From positions 7,869-71,868 of the forward strand of contig CAOJZU010000008.1 of NCBI GenBank assembly GCA_948466265.1: 64,000 nucleotides of DNA, given 5' to 3'. This document shows positions 63,940 through 64,000 of the stretch, piece after piece. Source of the DNA: an uncultured Clostridium sp. (lineage in GTDB: Bacteria; Bacillota_A; Clostridia; TANB77; CAG-508). Numbering within the stretch: the stretch's first letter is position 1; each line of letters starts with the position of its first letter. The position numbers and the translations under genes are program-made. A model generated the notes under the pieces. It had not been told where the DNA came from. It ran no database searches and was given only the letters and a program-made list of their open reading frames with translations.

Positions 63940-64000
63940 AAACCAGGCGGATTTTTTCTGAAGACCGACAGTAAATAAAAATAGACATGATCTAATAAAT

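Noticed and set aside
1..64000. Frameshifts as random sequencing errors or pseudogene decay
   Set aside because: All 99 breaks share one form (extra C before a glycine codon, exactly at a codon boundary), fall in essential genes, and spare other phases. Random indels would hit homopolymers and any codon position.
1..64000. Simple reassignment of CGG to another amino acid (Trp, Gln or similar)
   Set aside because: Reassignment keeps the frame. Here the conserved protein sequence continues only in the +1 frame after CGG, so CGG consumes four bases, or one base is skipped.
1..64000. Stop-codon recoding
   Set aside because: TAA, TAG and TGA all end genes at family-expected places; no in-frame stop within a conserved domain is left once CGG skips are applied.
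63940..64000. Start of a further gene at the window end
   Set aside because: About 60 bases with no convincing start codon or motif.

Overview
The window is AT-rich, densely packed DNA from a low-GC Gram-positive spore former, most likely an uncultivated member of the Clostridia. This rests on the gdpP-rplI-dnaB order, the spore-coat cotJABC operon, a Gram-positive-style type IV pilus operon, PASTA-type penicillin-binding proteins, a dockerin protein and an A/T-dominated codon choice. No rRNA, tRNA or CRISPR array was seen.

The outstanding property is translational. Read conventionally, about 30 of the host-like genes are broken by +1 frameshifts, yet every break has the same form: an in-frame CGG codon where one C must be skipped so that translation resumes on the next three bases, a glycine codon GGN. 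I located 99 such sites in 30 genes. For every gene, span length minus the number of sites is a multiple of three, and the joined proteins recover textbook motifs (GNSGVGKST in RsgA, GGGGH in GdpP, GSGGLFG in FtsW, GTGGY in MurG, SGGPDS in TilS). CGG triplets in the other two phases (xCG Gxx and xxC GGx) are abundant and read normally in the same genes. I saw no in-frame CGG read as arginine in a host-like gene. The single gene that uses in-frame CGG as arginine (about 51007-51423) has foreign composition. I treat the split genes as single CDSs and list their recoding sites (position of the skipped C, on the coding strand).

Layout. 1-1188 pcrA end; 1404-5338 gdpP, rplI, dnaB; 5328-8306 tilS, ftsH; 8641-12708 CAP protein, class B PBP, tsaC, small membrane protein; 12792-15141 dapB and purH (minus); 15493-20270 giant secreted dockerin protein; 20324-22319 second PBP (minus); 22494-29751 murE, mraY, ftsW, murG, yfhO-like; 29800-31836 topA; 32056-41511 type IV pilus operon; 41582-42468 dapA (minus); 42670-44458 pyk, rpmF; 44588-45940 cotJABC; 45955-46335 mobile-element debris; 46428-47114 unknown membrane protein; 47134-48525 asnS (minus); 48666-50912 ibrA/ibrB-like cassette; 51007-51423 foreign gene; 51550-53864 structured leader and lysS-HD fusion; 53886-57415 accessory genes, a collapsed HipA-like kinase, a GNAT enzyme and serine dehydratase; 57509-61503 M50 protease, tsaD, phosphoesterase, rsgA, rpe; 61733-63939 recD2.

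The recoding burden is uneven: cell-wall, division and DNA-maintenance genes carry up to ten sites each, whereas ribosomal proteins, aminoacyl-tRNA synthetases, purH and most pilus structural genes carry none. A second oddity is three reading frames whose best Shine-Dalgarno-spaced start is AUA or another non-standard codon.
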